A DNA stretch of 6,186 bases from Treponema sp. (GCA_009786675.1 WQRP01000097.1:1-6186); one strand, 5' to 3'; numbered from the stretch's first letter, positions 1 through 6,106 are shown. Program-made: numbers and translations. Notes: generated by a model from the letters alone, not told the origin.

Positions 1-2
1 CC

Positions 3-56
3 CCCGCCGAGGTTATCGGCGACTTGGTACGCGAAAAGATAACGGTGGGTGCATAG
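3..56 (+). CDS. Possible 3' end of a rightward gene, function unknown
   Basis: Reading from base 3, seventeen open codons end at a TAG at 54-56 (PAEVIGDLVREKITVGA). First codon positions are strongly purine-rich, mainly G and A, as expected of real coding sequence in this strand. The reverse strand in the same phase is also open but has no ATG, GTG or TTG start that stays open. If real, the gene converges on ruvB with 42 bases between the two stop codons. The fragment is too short to assign to a family, and I do not recognise it. The call rests only on codon pattern and a plausible ending, so it could be chance. Confidence 0.3.
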   Translation, partial: PAEVIGDLVREKITVGA

Positions 57-98
57 GGACTTCAGACGGAGAGGGATAATAGAAAACGTCCGGTTCCC

Positions 99-1226
99 CT
101 AAAACAGAAACCCCTCGCCGCTTCCGGCATCCCCCGGCGGGGGCTTGAGCCCAAGATGCCCGTAGGCCATCGATGTCACCATCCTTCCCCTAGGGGTTCG
201 TTGCAGAAGCCCTACTTGGATCAGGAAGGGCTCGTAGTAGTCCTCCAGCGTCTCGACCGATTCGCCCACGGAAATGGCCAGGGTTTCCGCGCCCACGGGG
301 CCGCCCCGGTAACGCTCGATTATCATTTTCAGGATGTCCCGGTCCTGTTTCTCCAGCCCCAGGGAATCGATCTCCAGCCGGTCAAGACCCCCGCGAACCA
401 CGTCCAGGCTTATCGGCGTGGCCTTACCCTTGGCGGAACGGCCGGTGCCGCCGCCGGAGGCGGAAAACTGCGCGAAATCCCTCATCCGGCGAAGCAGGCG
501 ATTCACCACCCTGGGCGTTCCCCGGGACGATTTCGCCAGCAGCGCGGCCGCGTCGGACTTTATCCCCACGCCCAGAAGCCCGGCGGAACGGTGGACTATG
601 GCCTCCATGTCCTCCTGCACGTAAAACGAGAAGCGACAGGTGATCCCGAAGCGGCTGATTAGCGGACTGGAAACCACCCCGGCCTTTGTCGTGGCCCCGA
701 CCAGGGTGAAGGGCTGGATTGGGATTCGCAGGGTTCGCGCCATGGGCCCCTGGCCGACGATCCAGTCAAGCTCGTAGTCCTCCATGGCGATGTACAGAAG
801 CTCCTCGATTGCCGGTTTCAGCCGGTGGATTTCGTCGATAAAGAAAACGTCGCCCTTTTTAAGGTTGGTAAGCAGACCCACCAAGTCCTTGGGCTTGTCC
901 AGCGCCGGGGCCGATGTCTGCACGAAACCGGCCTCCAGCTCGTTGGCCACGACCTTCGCCAGGGTGGTCTTGCCGAGCCCGGGCGGGCCGATCAGGAAAA
1001 GGTGATCCAGGCTTTCCCCGCGCTCCTTAGCGGCGTGGATGAATACCTGTAAGTTGTCCTTCATCGCCTGCTGGCCCAGGAATTCCGAGAGCCGCTTCGG
1101 GCGCAGAGCCTGGTCCCTGTCGTCCTCGCCGGGGATTGCCTCCGGGCGGGCGATTCCGGCGTTGGGGAAGTCCGTTTCCGGAATGGCATCGGTTTTGGGT
1201 GAATCGTTCCGGGCCTTTCTAGCCAT
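99..1226 (-). CDS. ruvB: RuvB, Holliday-junction branch-migration ATPase
   Basis: RuvB forms hexameric rings that, guided by RuvA, pump DNA through Holliday junctions in the cytoplasm using ATP, during recombination and fork repair. The 375-residue product shows the full AAA+ set: Walker A GPPGLGKT (80-87), Walker B FFIDEIHR (128-135, D131 and E132), sensor 1 GATT (177-180), arginine finger R192 within SPLISRFG, and sensor 2 R239 in GTPRVVNRL. The winged-helix end carries RYRGGPVGAETLA (306-318) and LQRTPRGRM (341-349), the DNA-contacting signature. It is longer than the usual 330-350 residues. There is an N-terminal extension of about 35 residues before DDRDQALRP, and a Ser/Gly/Lys-rich insertion at about 255-270. 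The ATG at 1226 is the only Met before residue 55, which lies inside the conserved domain. It follows ruvA by 15 bases with only a weak ribosome site (GGAT, close to the ATG). No intrinsic terminator is visible after the TAG. Confidence 0.97.
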   Translation of the reverse strand: MARKARNDSPKTDAIPETDFPNAGIARPEAIPGEDDRDQALRPKRLSEFLGQQAMKDNLQVFIHAAKERGESLDHLFLIGPPGLGKTTLAKVVANELEAGFVQTSAPALDKPKDLVGLLTNLKKGDVFFIDEIHRLKPAIEELLYIAMEDYELDWIVGQGPMARTLRIPIQPFTLVGATTKAGVVSSPLISRFGITCRFSFYVQEDMEAIVHRSAGLLGVGIKSDAAALLAKSSRGTPRVVNRLLRRMRDFAQFSASGGGTGRSAKGKATPISLDVVRGGLDRLEIDSLGLEKQDRDILKMIIERYRGGPVGAETLAISVGESVETLEDYYEPFLIQVGLLQRTPRGRMVTSMAYGHLGLKPPPGDAGSGEGFLF

Positions 1227-1241
1227 ATCCGCGCCCGCCCG

Positions 1242-1838
1242 CTAGTTGCCACCGGAAAGGTGTACGATGGCGTTCTTGAACAGGAGCTTTTCCTTTTCGG
1301 CCTTGGACAAGCCCTGGGGAAGGCCGGCCTCCGCCCGCGCGACGGCATCGGAGGCGGCGCGTTTGTCGTAACCCATTTCGGCAAGGGCGTCGACAAGATC
1401 GGCGTAGGGGGATGCCGCCGCAGAGAAGGCCGGCGCCTGGACCAGCTTTCCCTTCAGGGCGAGAAGCATTTTCTGCGCCGTCTTTTTCCCCAGGCCTGGA
1501 ACCGCCTCCAGCCGGGCAAGATCCCCGGTTTCCAGGGCGCGTTCCAGCTCCTCCTGCCCTATCCCGCCCATTATCTTGAGGGCTCCCTTGGGGCCTATGC
1601 CCTCGACCTTCAAAAGTTCCAGAAAGGTGTTCCGCCGCGCCTCGGATGAAAAACCTAAGAGCCGCATTGTGTCCTCGCGGTGGTAAAGCCAGGTAAAGAC
1701 CCGGCATTCCTCGCCGGTACTGGGCAGTTGCCCCATGTCCGTCGCCGGCATGGCGATTTCCCATTCCACCCCGCCTGTCAGGACGAAAGCCGCCTCGTCG
1801 TTTTTCCCGCCGACGATCCCGCGAATGCTGTTGAACAT
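1242..1838 (-). CDS. ruvA: RuvA, Holliday-junction recognition subunit
   Basis: RuvA tetramers hold the four-way junction open in a square-planar form and load RuvB rings on opposite arms. At 198 residues it matches the family length (about 200). The N-terminal OB-fold begins MFNSIRGIV and runs to about residue 62. It includes the acidic pin E55-D56 (in HREDT), at the same positions as in the E. coli protein as I recall it. Two helix-hairpin-helix motifs follow: VEGIGPKGALK (78-88) and VPGLGKKTAQK (113-123). A flexible linker (about 131-144) leads to domain III (about 145-198, SPYADLVDALAEMGY), which contacts RuvB. The ATG comes one base after the lipoprotein stop (TGAcATG) and has no Shine-Dalgarno sequence, so translation probably depends on ribosomes finishing the gene upstream. 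ruvB follows 15 bases later. ruvC, often a neighbour in other bacteria, is not in the window. Confidence 0.97.
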   Translation of the reverse strand: MFNSIRGIVGGKNDEAAFVLTGGVEWEIAMPATDMGQLPSTGEECRVFTWLYHREDTMRLLGFSSEARRNTFLELLKVEGIGPKGALKIMGGIGQEELERALETGDLARLEAVPGLGKKTAQKMLLALKGKLVQAPAFSAAASPYADLVDALAEMGYDKRAASDAVARAEAGLPQGLSKAEKEKLLFKNAIVHLSGGN

Positions 1839-1839
1839 G

Positions 1840-3666
1840 TCAGCGGATGTTTATGAAGAAGCGTTCCAGGAACGCTATTCTTCGGCGCGCGTCGGTAAGA
1901 CGGCTGCTCTGGGGGAACTCGCTTACGAGCCGCCTGTAGTAGCTTATCGCGTTGAGTATGTTCCGGCTGGGGCTGTCCGCCTCGAAGAACTGGCCCAAAA
2001 GCCACCATGCCTCGTCGCTTCCGGATGGGTGAAGCTCCCTGAACAGGTCGATCAGGTCGATTGCCTCGGCTACACGCCCCGCGTCGAATTCCTCCCTGGC
2101 CATCTGCAAAAGCTCAAAGGGATAGCCGATGACGAATGGCGCGGGATCGACGATCGTTTCGGCGAAGGCGGCCGGGGCGATCACCGGTGCGGGCGGCGCG
2201 ACGGGCGCGGCGACAGCCGGGGCTGGCGGTTGCGGTACAGCCGGAGGCGCGGCCGGTTGCGGCTGCACCTCAGCCGGGGTTGCCGGAACCGTCATCGCGA
2301 CCGCTTCCGGGGTCGGCTCCGGAGCCACGACCCGGGGAGGATCCCCGGAAGGGCCACTTTCGGTGTCCGCCAGGGGAAGCCTTCCGGCGGCACGCAGAAC
2401 CCTGGCCTGGTCGATCGGGCTGGGCCAGCGCTCGGCGACGACCCTTCCGGGCCTGACTGGAAGGCCGACGCTGTCGGTATCGGCGATTATCACGCGGACG
2501 TGGTCGTTCAGGATAATGTCGCGGATAAAATCCCTGCGGTAAAACCTAAGGGCGTACTCGCCCTCGGCCTCGGCCCTGAAAACAAAGGTCTGCCCCTCGG
2601 AATCGGGCCTGCGGGCGTCGAAGCTTATCCCGCGCTGCCCGCCGGTTTCCCCAAGGAATATCCAGCCGCTTCCCCGGAACGGGATCTCGACCGCCTGCCC
2701 CTCCGTCACGTAGACGACACGGGAAAAAACGACCGGCGGGGGGAGCAGGTTGCGGAAATCGGAAACAGGGTTTGGCAAGTCGGGCGCAAAAGCCCAGGAC
2801 GGAGCCATGACGACCGGCGGTTCCTCCGGGGGCGAGGCCGGGCCGTAGGGTTCCTCAACCGGGACTTCCCCGGACGCGGCTTCCCAAGCGGGAACCGTCG
2901 CGGGAGGGGTAGCCGTGACCGGCGGAGCCTGGGAAACGGGCGCGGGGTTGGCAATCCAGCCGGTCGGGGTTTCCCGGGCGGGGGCAGAACCAGGAAGAAC
3001 GGCAATAATCAGGCCGCTTTCCGGGGAGGGGGTTTCGGCGATTACCGCTTCCGAAAAGACATATGCCTCGCCCAAAACCGTGGCCGAGGCATTGCCAGGG
3101 ACGTCCCCTAAAAGCGGATCCCCGGACGGAAAGACGCCTTCCGGGGAGTTCCCCGAAGGAAAAGCGCCGCCCGTAAGATCCCCGGAAAGCAAGGCACCGT
3201 CCGGGAAATCCCCTGAAAACGAATCCCCAGACGGCAAAACGTCTTCCGGGGAATCCATTGAAAGAAAAACACCGCCAGGAAGATCCCCAGCCAGCAGGAC
3301 ACCGCCCGAAAAGCCCCCTACCCCGTGCGGAAAGCCGCCATCTGGGGAGTCCTCTGAAAGAAAAGCGTCGCCCGTAAGATCCCCGGACGGAAAGCCGCTT
3401 TCCGGGGAATCCCCTGAAAGAAAAACGTCGTCCGTAAGATCCCCGGACGGCAAACCGCCTTCCAGGGAGTCCCCCGGAATAAAGGCATCGCCAGAAAGAT
3501 CCACGTAAAGCAAGTCGCCATCCAGGAAACCTTCGGCCCCCGGCGAATACTCCGGGTAAGCGTTCCGGGGAACGCCGGCGTAGGGCTCCCCATTGTGACT
3601 TGGGGCGCTCGCGCACGAAACCGCCGCCACCAGCAGCGGCAAAACAAGCAAAACCACCTTTTTCAA
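1840..3666 (-). CDS. Putative lipoprotein with decapeptide repeats and TPR-like C-terminus
   Basis: I do not recognise a named family. The likely start is the TTG at 3666, not the in-frame ATG at 3777. The TTG has a GGAGAG ribosome site six bases upstream, overlaps the previous stop as TTGA, and gives a proper signal peptide. The 608-residue product has a KK n-region, a hydrophobic stretch (4-16) and a relaxed lipobox AVSC with Cys18, so it should be a lipid-anchored envelope protein. Next come about thirteen glycine/aspartate decapeptide repeats (about 59-191, e.g. GDSPESGFPS). A Pro/Ala-rich linker (243-290), a beta-rich domain (about 313-396, likely a beta-sandwich) and a second Pro/Ala/Val linker (445-505) follow. 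The end (515-604) is a helical TPR-like pair with AREEFDAGRVAEAIDLI and AISYYRRLVSEFPQSS, suggesting protein binding. It sits directly before ruvA, one base away. A structural or scaffolding envelope role is inference. Confidence 0.85.
   Translation of the reverse strand: MKKVVLLVLPLLVAAVSCASAPSHNGEPYAGVPRNAYPEYSPGAEGFLDGDLLYVDLSGDAFIPGDSLEGGLPSGDLTDDVFLSGDSPESGFPSGDLTGDAFLSEDSPDGGFPHGVGGFSGGVLLAGDLPGGVFLSMDSPEDVLPSGDSFSGDFPDGALLSGDLTGGAFPSGNSPEGVFPSGDPLLGDVPGNASATVLGEAYVFSEAVIAETPSPESGLIIAVLPGSAPARETPTGWIANPAPVSQAPPVTATPPATVPAWEAASGEVPVEEPYGPASPPEEPPVVMAPSWAFAPDLPNPVSDFRNLLPPPVVFSRVVYVTEGQAVEIPFRGSGWIFLGETGGQRGISFDARRPDSEGQTFVFRAEAEGEYALRFYRRDFIRDIILNDHVRVIIADTDSVGLPVRPGRVVAERWPSPIDQARVLRAAGRLPLADTESGPSGDPPRVVAPEPTPEAVAMTVPATPAEVQPQPAAPPAVPQPPAPAVAAPVAPPAPVIAPAAFAETIVDPAPFVIGYPFELLQMAREEFDAGRVAEAIDLIDLFRELHPSGSDEAWWLLGQFFEADSPSRNILNAISYYRRLVSEFPQSSRLTDARRRIAFLERFFINIR
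3094..3492 (-). repeat. 30-base tandem repeat encoding decapeptides
   Basis: This part of the lipoprotein gene is a run of imperfect 30-base units, each coding ten residues with the consensus G-D-(S/L)-(P/T)-x-x-(G/A)-F-(P/L)-S. Two unit types alternate, GDLTxDxFLS and GDSPExGFPS, giving a 60-base higher-order period. The clearest copies are 3349-3408 and 3409-3468, which differ at 8 of 60 positions by my count. Units toward the C-terminal side (lower coordinates) are more decayed, and two carry small in-frame insertions (residues 115-126 and 147-161). All length changes are multiples of three, so the frame is kept. The repeats are rich in Gly, Asp, Ser and Pro and contain no Cys. Confidence 0.85.
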
Positions 3667-4151
3667 GGGACACTCTCCATGATTTCGTCTATCGTGCTTT
3701 CGATCCCGGCCCGCCACCGCTCCTCGCCGCCGGCAAGCGGGTTCCTCCACCAGGGCTCGGCGTCCTCGGCGGTCCATTCGTCGCGCGGCTCCCGCCCAAG
3801 CATCACCCCGGGGACAAAGTCGGGCTCGTCCGGCAGGAACAGTTCCTCCGGCGGGACAAGACCCGCAGCGGCCGGCACATGCATGGCCGGGGGCGGCCCC
3901 GCGTAGGGATCCCTTTCGGGCAGCGAGGCCCCGACGAACACGGCAATCAGAGCCGCCAGGCCGACGGCGGCGGTTACCAGAACCGGCTTTCTCGCTCGCG
4001 GCGGAATCCTGCCCATCCTTTCGTCAAGTACGGCCTCGACCCTGGCAAGCAGCCTCGCCGGTTCCCCGGGGGCAAGCCACCTCGCGGCGTTCCCCCGGAC
4101 GGAGGCGATAAAGGTCTGTATCTGCGCCAAAACACGCTTTGGAAACGGCAT
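3663..4151 (-). CDS. Single-span membrane protein of unknown function
   Basis: The 162-residue product is not a family I can name. Residues 1-52 are basic and helical (RLLARVEAVLDERM), probably cytoplasmic. One membrane segment spans about 56-77 (LVTAAVGLAALIAVFVGASL). The C-terminal half is acidic and proline-rich, carrying tryptophan-rich patches (DEWTAEDAEPWWRNPL at 124-139, ERWRAGIESTIDEIM at 144-158), and would face the periplasm. Its stop overlaps the start of the lipoprotein as TTGA, so the two are translationally coupled and may act together at the inner face of the envelope. The ATG at 4151 has no Shine-Dalgarno sequence and directly follows a TATAAT hexamer. A later start at Met46 (position 4016) would still keep the membrane segment, but the first 45 residues look like genuine protein. 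Confidence 0.8.
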   Translation of the reverse strand: MPFPKRVLAQIQTFIASVRGNAARWLAPGEPARLLARVEAVLDERMGRIPPRARKPVLVTAAVGLAALIAVFVGASLPERDPYAGPPPAMHVPAAAGLVPPEELFLPDEPDFVPGVMLGREPRDEWTAEDAEPWWRNPLAGGEERWRAGIESTIDEIMESVP

Positions 4152-4180
4152 ATTATAGGTTAATTATCGTCAGGTTTCAC
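4152..4180 (-). promoter_or_regulatory. Candidate internal promoter before the 162-residue gene
   Basis: On the reverse strand a perfect -10 hexamer TATAAT (4157-4152) lies 17 bases from a -35-like GTGAAA (4180-4175, four of six matches). The -10 touches the ATG, so transcription would begin near 4145, inside codon 2 or 3 of the gene. It could supply the lipoprotein and ruvAB independently of the chemoreceptor, but would not carry the first gene's ATG. It may equally be chance in a locally AT-rich gap. Confidence 0.35.
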
Positions 4181-4211
4181 GCTTTCCGCAACAATCCTTT
4201 TCGGCGAATTT

Positions 4212-5843
4212 TCACGCCCCGGCGTCGCGCCCGGCGATCTCCCTGGCCTTCTGGAGGAACTGCGCGACGTGCTCCTCGGATTCCCTTAGCTTGTGGACGG
4301 TTCTCGTAAGCTCCGAGGAGATAGACTCCTGCATGTTCATCTCCTTGTGGATAAACGTGCTCTGCTCGTGTATCAGGCGGGAGCCATCCTGGACCTGCCC
4401 GCTGGTCTGCTGCACGGCCTGCAGCGCGCCCATTACGTGCGTCCCCTCCGAGGCGTGGTCCCCCACCGCCCTGTCCATCTCGGCGAACGAGTCCACCATG
4501 TCCTTGATCCCCGAAAAAATCGTGCCGATGGAATCCACGGTGGCCTCCGAGACCCTGCCGATCCGCTCCATGCCCTTTTCCATCTTCCGTATCTCCAGGG
4601 TAATCTTCTCGGACTCCTTCACCGAAAGCTCGGCCAGCTTGCGAACCTCCCCGGCGACAACGGCGAAGCCCTTGCCGGACTCCCCGGCGCGGGCGGCCTC
4701 TATCGCGGCGTTCATGGCCAGGATGTTCGTCTGGCCGGCTATGTCCACGATGGCCTTGTTCGAGCCGTGCAGGGCGGCGGACTGCTCCTCCATCCGCTTA
4801 AGCTCGCCGGTAAGCTCGACCAGCGTTTTCTGCCCGGCCTCGGACGACCGCATGAGCGTCTCGGCGGTCTGCTTGGTACCCATCGCCACGGATCGGATGA
4901 CGTTGACGTTGGAAACCATCTGCTCGACCGCCCTGGAGGACCTCGTTATGGAGTCCGTCTGCGTCAGAACCTTTTCCTTGAAGGAGTCGGCCTGCTCGAA
5001 TATGTCCCGCGCGGACTTGGACGCGCCCCGCATGGACTGCATCTGGGACCGCACCCTGTCTTCCATGGCGTCGACGTGCCCGCGAATCTTGTCTATCGCG
5101 TCGAAGGAATCCACCACGACCTCGTTGAGCCGCCTGTTCTTGTCCTGGCTTTTGGCCAGGTGCCGCTCGTTCGTCTCGTTCATCTCCTGCCTAAGGACGC
5201 CCTCGGAATCGATCATGTCGTGGAAAAGCCTTAGCCGGCGCTTGCAGGCCATGCCGGTTACCGTGCCTATGATTATCATGCCGAACAGCCGGAAGGCCTC
5301 GTAGAACAGCGGGAAGCTTACCTCAAGCTGCTGCCCCTGGTACACGAAATAGTGCGGCAGGTTCAGCACCTCCCTGTTCACCACGATGACAATAAGGTAA
5401 GTGGCGGCCGCGTATATGCCCGAGAAATACGCGCAACGGGTGCTGTACCTGCACGCGCCGGCCGCGATCAGTATCGGGTAGAACAGGGCCCGAAAGGAAA
5501 GAAAGGGAAGCGGCGGCGAGAGGTACGGGTAGGTGCAGCTTATCCAGATGATCGCGCTGATCAGCGTCATGTCGACGGTCGTGCAGACGTACTTGAACCA
5601 GTCCGCCAGCCTTTCCGCCCGGCGCACGTATACAAACAGGTAAACCGAGTACGCCAGAAGGGCGCCCGTGACGATGTGGGCCCGCCAGGGTATCCAGGGA
5701 TCGCCCTGCAGGAACCTGATCACGGCGACGCCCGTCGTGCTGGCCACGAAAATGGCTCCCATGATAAGGCGGACGTTGCTTATCAGCTTTTCCCCGCCAT
5801 GCTCGTCGATTCTGATACGTTCGTTAATTTCGGCTACTGTCAT
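4212..5843 (-). CDS. Methyl-accepting chemotaxis protein with six-helix membrane domain
   Basis: This is a chemoreceptor that would control the CheA kinase through CheW and so flagellar motor reversal. The 543-residue product begins with six predicted membrane helices (about 25-45, 56-74, 86-103, 114-131, 138-156, 181-200). Basic loops at 73-84 and 131-136 and the KRRLR after helix 6 place both ends in the cytoplasm. The extracytoplasmic loops are short (longest about 157-180), so there is no classical periplasmic ligand domain. No HAMP domain is recognisable. A long coiled coil leads into the signalling hairpin, with the conserved tip at about 365-408 ([18 protein letters not shown], then [19 protein letters not shown]). 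The C-terminus has no NWETF-type CheR tether. The ATG at 5843 has a good ribosome site (GAGGA, seven bases upstream). The ligand is unknown; sensing within the membrane is inference. Confidence 0.93.
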   Translation of the reverse strand: MTVAEINERIRIDEHGGEKLISNVRLIMGAIFVASTTGVAVIRFLQGDPWIPWRAHIVTGALLAYSVYLFVYVRRAERLADWFKYVCTTVDMTLISAIIWISCTYPYLSPPLPFLSFRALFYPILIAAGACRYSTRCAYFSGIYAAATYLIVIVVNREVLNLPHYFVYQGQQLEVSFPLFYEAFRLFGMIIIGTVTGMACKRRLRLFHDMIDSEGVLRQEMNETNERHLAKSQDKNRRLNEVVVDSFDAIDKIRGHVDAMEDRVRSQMQSMRGASKSARDIFEQADSFKEKVLTQTDSITRSSRAVEQMVSNVNVIRSVAMGTKQTAETLMRSSEAGQKTLVELTGELKRMEEQSAALHGSNKAIVDIAGQTNILAMNAAIEAARAGESGKGFAVVAGEVRKLAELSVKESEKITLEIRKMEKGMERIGRVSEATVDSIGTIFSGIKDMVDSFAEMDRAVGDHASEGTHVMGALQAVQQTSGQVQDGSRLIHEQSTFIHKEMNMQESISSELTRTVHKLRESEEHVAQFLQKAREIAGRDAGA

Positions 5844-5913
5844 ATGGCTTTCCTCATTACAATTTTTTGGTGTCCGGTTTTACATGCGCCAACTTTTACG
5901 TGTCTTCTTATAT

Positions 5914-5941
5914 ATTATGCACGATTTCAGGCGGTTTTCAT
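5914..5941 (-). promoter_or_regulatory. Candidate promoter for the chemoreceptor cluster
   Basis: On the reverse strand CATAAT (5919-5914, five of six to the -10 consensus) is 16 bases from ATGAAA (5941-5936, four of six to the -35 consensus). It would start transcription near 5907, leaving a leader of about 64 nt before the chemoreceptor ATG. The match is moderate. Other AT-rich hexamers nearby (TATATA, 5914-5909) lack a partner. I looked for a flagellar sigma-28 promoter and found only a poor match. Confidence 0.35.
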
Positions 5942-5978
5942 ACCCCGTCCCCTCGTTTTCCGCCACCGCGCGGGGTAT
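5940..5978. promoter_or_regulatory. Inverted repeat between divergent promoters, possible operator
   Basis: ATACCCCG (5940-5947) and CGGGGTAT (5971-5978) form a perfect 8-base inverted repeat. Arm centres are 31 bases apart, close to three helical turns, so a dimeric or cooperating regulator could meet both on one face of the DNA. Each arm ends within one or two bases of the start of a -35 element: TTGACG for the rightward promoter and ATGAAA for the leftward candidate. Both promoters are therefore preceded by the same CGGGGTAT. No regulator gene is visible in the window. Confidence 0.4.
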
Positions 5979-6005
5979 TGACGGCGTAAAAAAAAAGGGT
6001 ATAAT
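5978..6005 (+). promoter_or_regulatory. Strong sigma-70-type promoter, rightward
   Basis: TTGACG (5978-5983) and TATAAT (6000-6005) match eleven of twelve consensus bases, separated by 16 bases. The spacer contains a run of nine A residues (5988-5996). The predicted transcript starts near 6012 and reads into the gene at 6113. The A run would let replication slippage change the spacer length and hence promoter strength. Confidence 0.75.
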
Positions 6006-6019
6006 CACGTAAACTCCGA

Positions 6020-6106
6020 TTCCGTTAAGGCTAAGGCCGGCTCGTGCTACGCCCGGCGGAACGGGGTGTCGGGGGAAACCCTGGCGCCTACCAATGCGTA
6101 AAGGAG
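6020..6106 (+). promoter_or_regulatory. Structured mRNA leader with possible SD-proximal pseudoknot
   Basis: The leader of about 100 nt can fold as follows. P1 pairs CCGUU (6022-6026) with AACGG (6060-6064). Inside it, P2 pairs GCCGG (6036-6040) with CCGGC (6053-6057), with a 12-nt loop. P3 starts directly after P1 and pairs 6065-6074 with 6079-6088 as ten pairs (three of them G-U), closed by a GAAA tetraloop (6075-6078). The P2 loop segment UACGC (6048-6052) is complementary to GCGUA (6096-6100), which runs straight into the AAGGAG ribosome site (6101-6106). No U-tract follows P3, so it is not an intrinsic terminator. The layout suits control of translation initiation, as in many pseudoknot riboswitches, but I match it to no known class. 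Pairings were found by hand, without energies or alignments. Confidence 0.45.

Noticed and set aside
1..98. Reverse-strand reading downstream of ruvB (another gene of the cluster)
   Set aside because: The only ATG (reverse strand, near 53) reaches a stop after 13 codons, and the longer open phase has no usable start codon.
57..98. Bidirectional terminator between the left-edge gene and ruvB
   Set aside because: Only a four-base GGAC/GTCC pairing with a long loop is present and there is no U-tract on either side.
1735..3111. A 458-codon open frame on the + strand opposite the lipoprotein and ruvA
   Set aside because: It lies antisense to well-supported genes, is full of Arg/Gly low-complexity runs and has no ribosome site. 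GC-rich sequence with few stops explains it.
3094..3492. CRISPR array
   Set aside because: There is no alternation of identical repeats with unique spacers; the units are contiguous, diverged and coding.
2855..3673. Long open frames in other phases through the repeat array, giving SPxxK-like or GSYGRRFSFRG-like repeats
   Set aside because: A 30-base period keeps every frame open once one is. Only the lipoprotein frame has a ribosome site, a signal peptide and non-repeat domains on both sides.
4291..5304. 337-codon open frame on the + strand within the chemoreceptor gene
   Set aside because: Antisense shadow of a clear MCP; its composition (Ser/Arg-rich) mirrors the MCP codons and no domain is recognisable.
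5870..5905. Flagellar sigma-28 promoter for the chemoreceptor
   Set aside because: A TAAAAGTT-like element is present on the reverse strand, but the GCCGATAA half at the correct spacing matches only about half its positions.
6063..6092. P3 hairpin as an intrinsic terminator or part of SRP RNA
   Set aside because: No U-tract follows the stem, and the conserved SRP core sequence around the GGAA loop and its asymmetric partner is absent.
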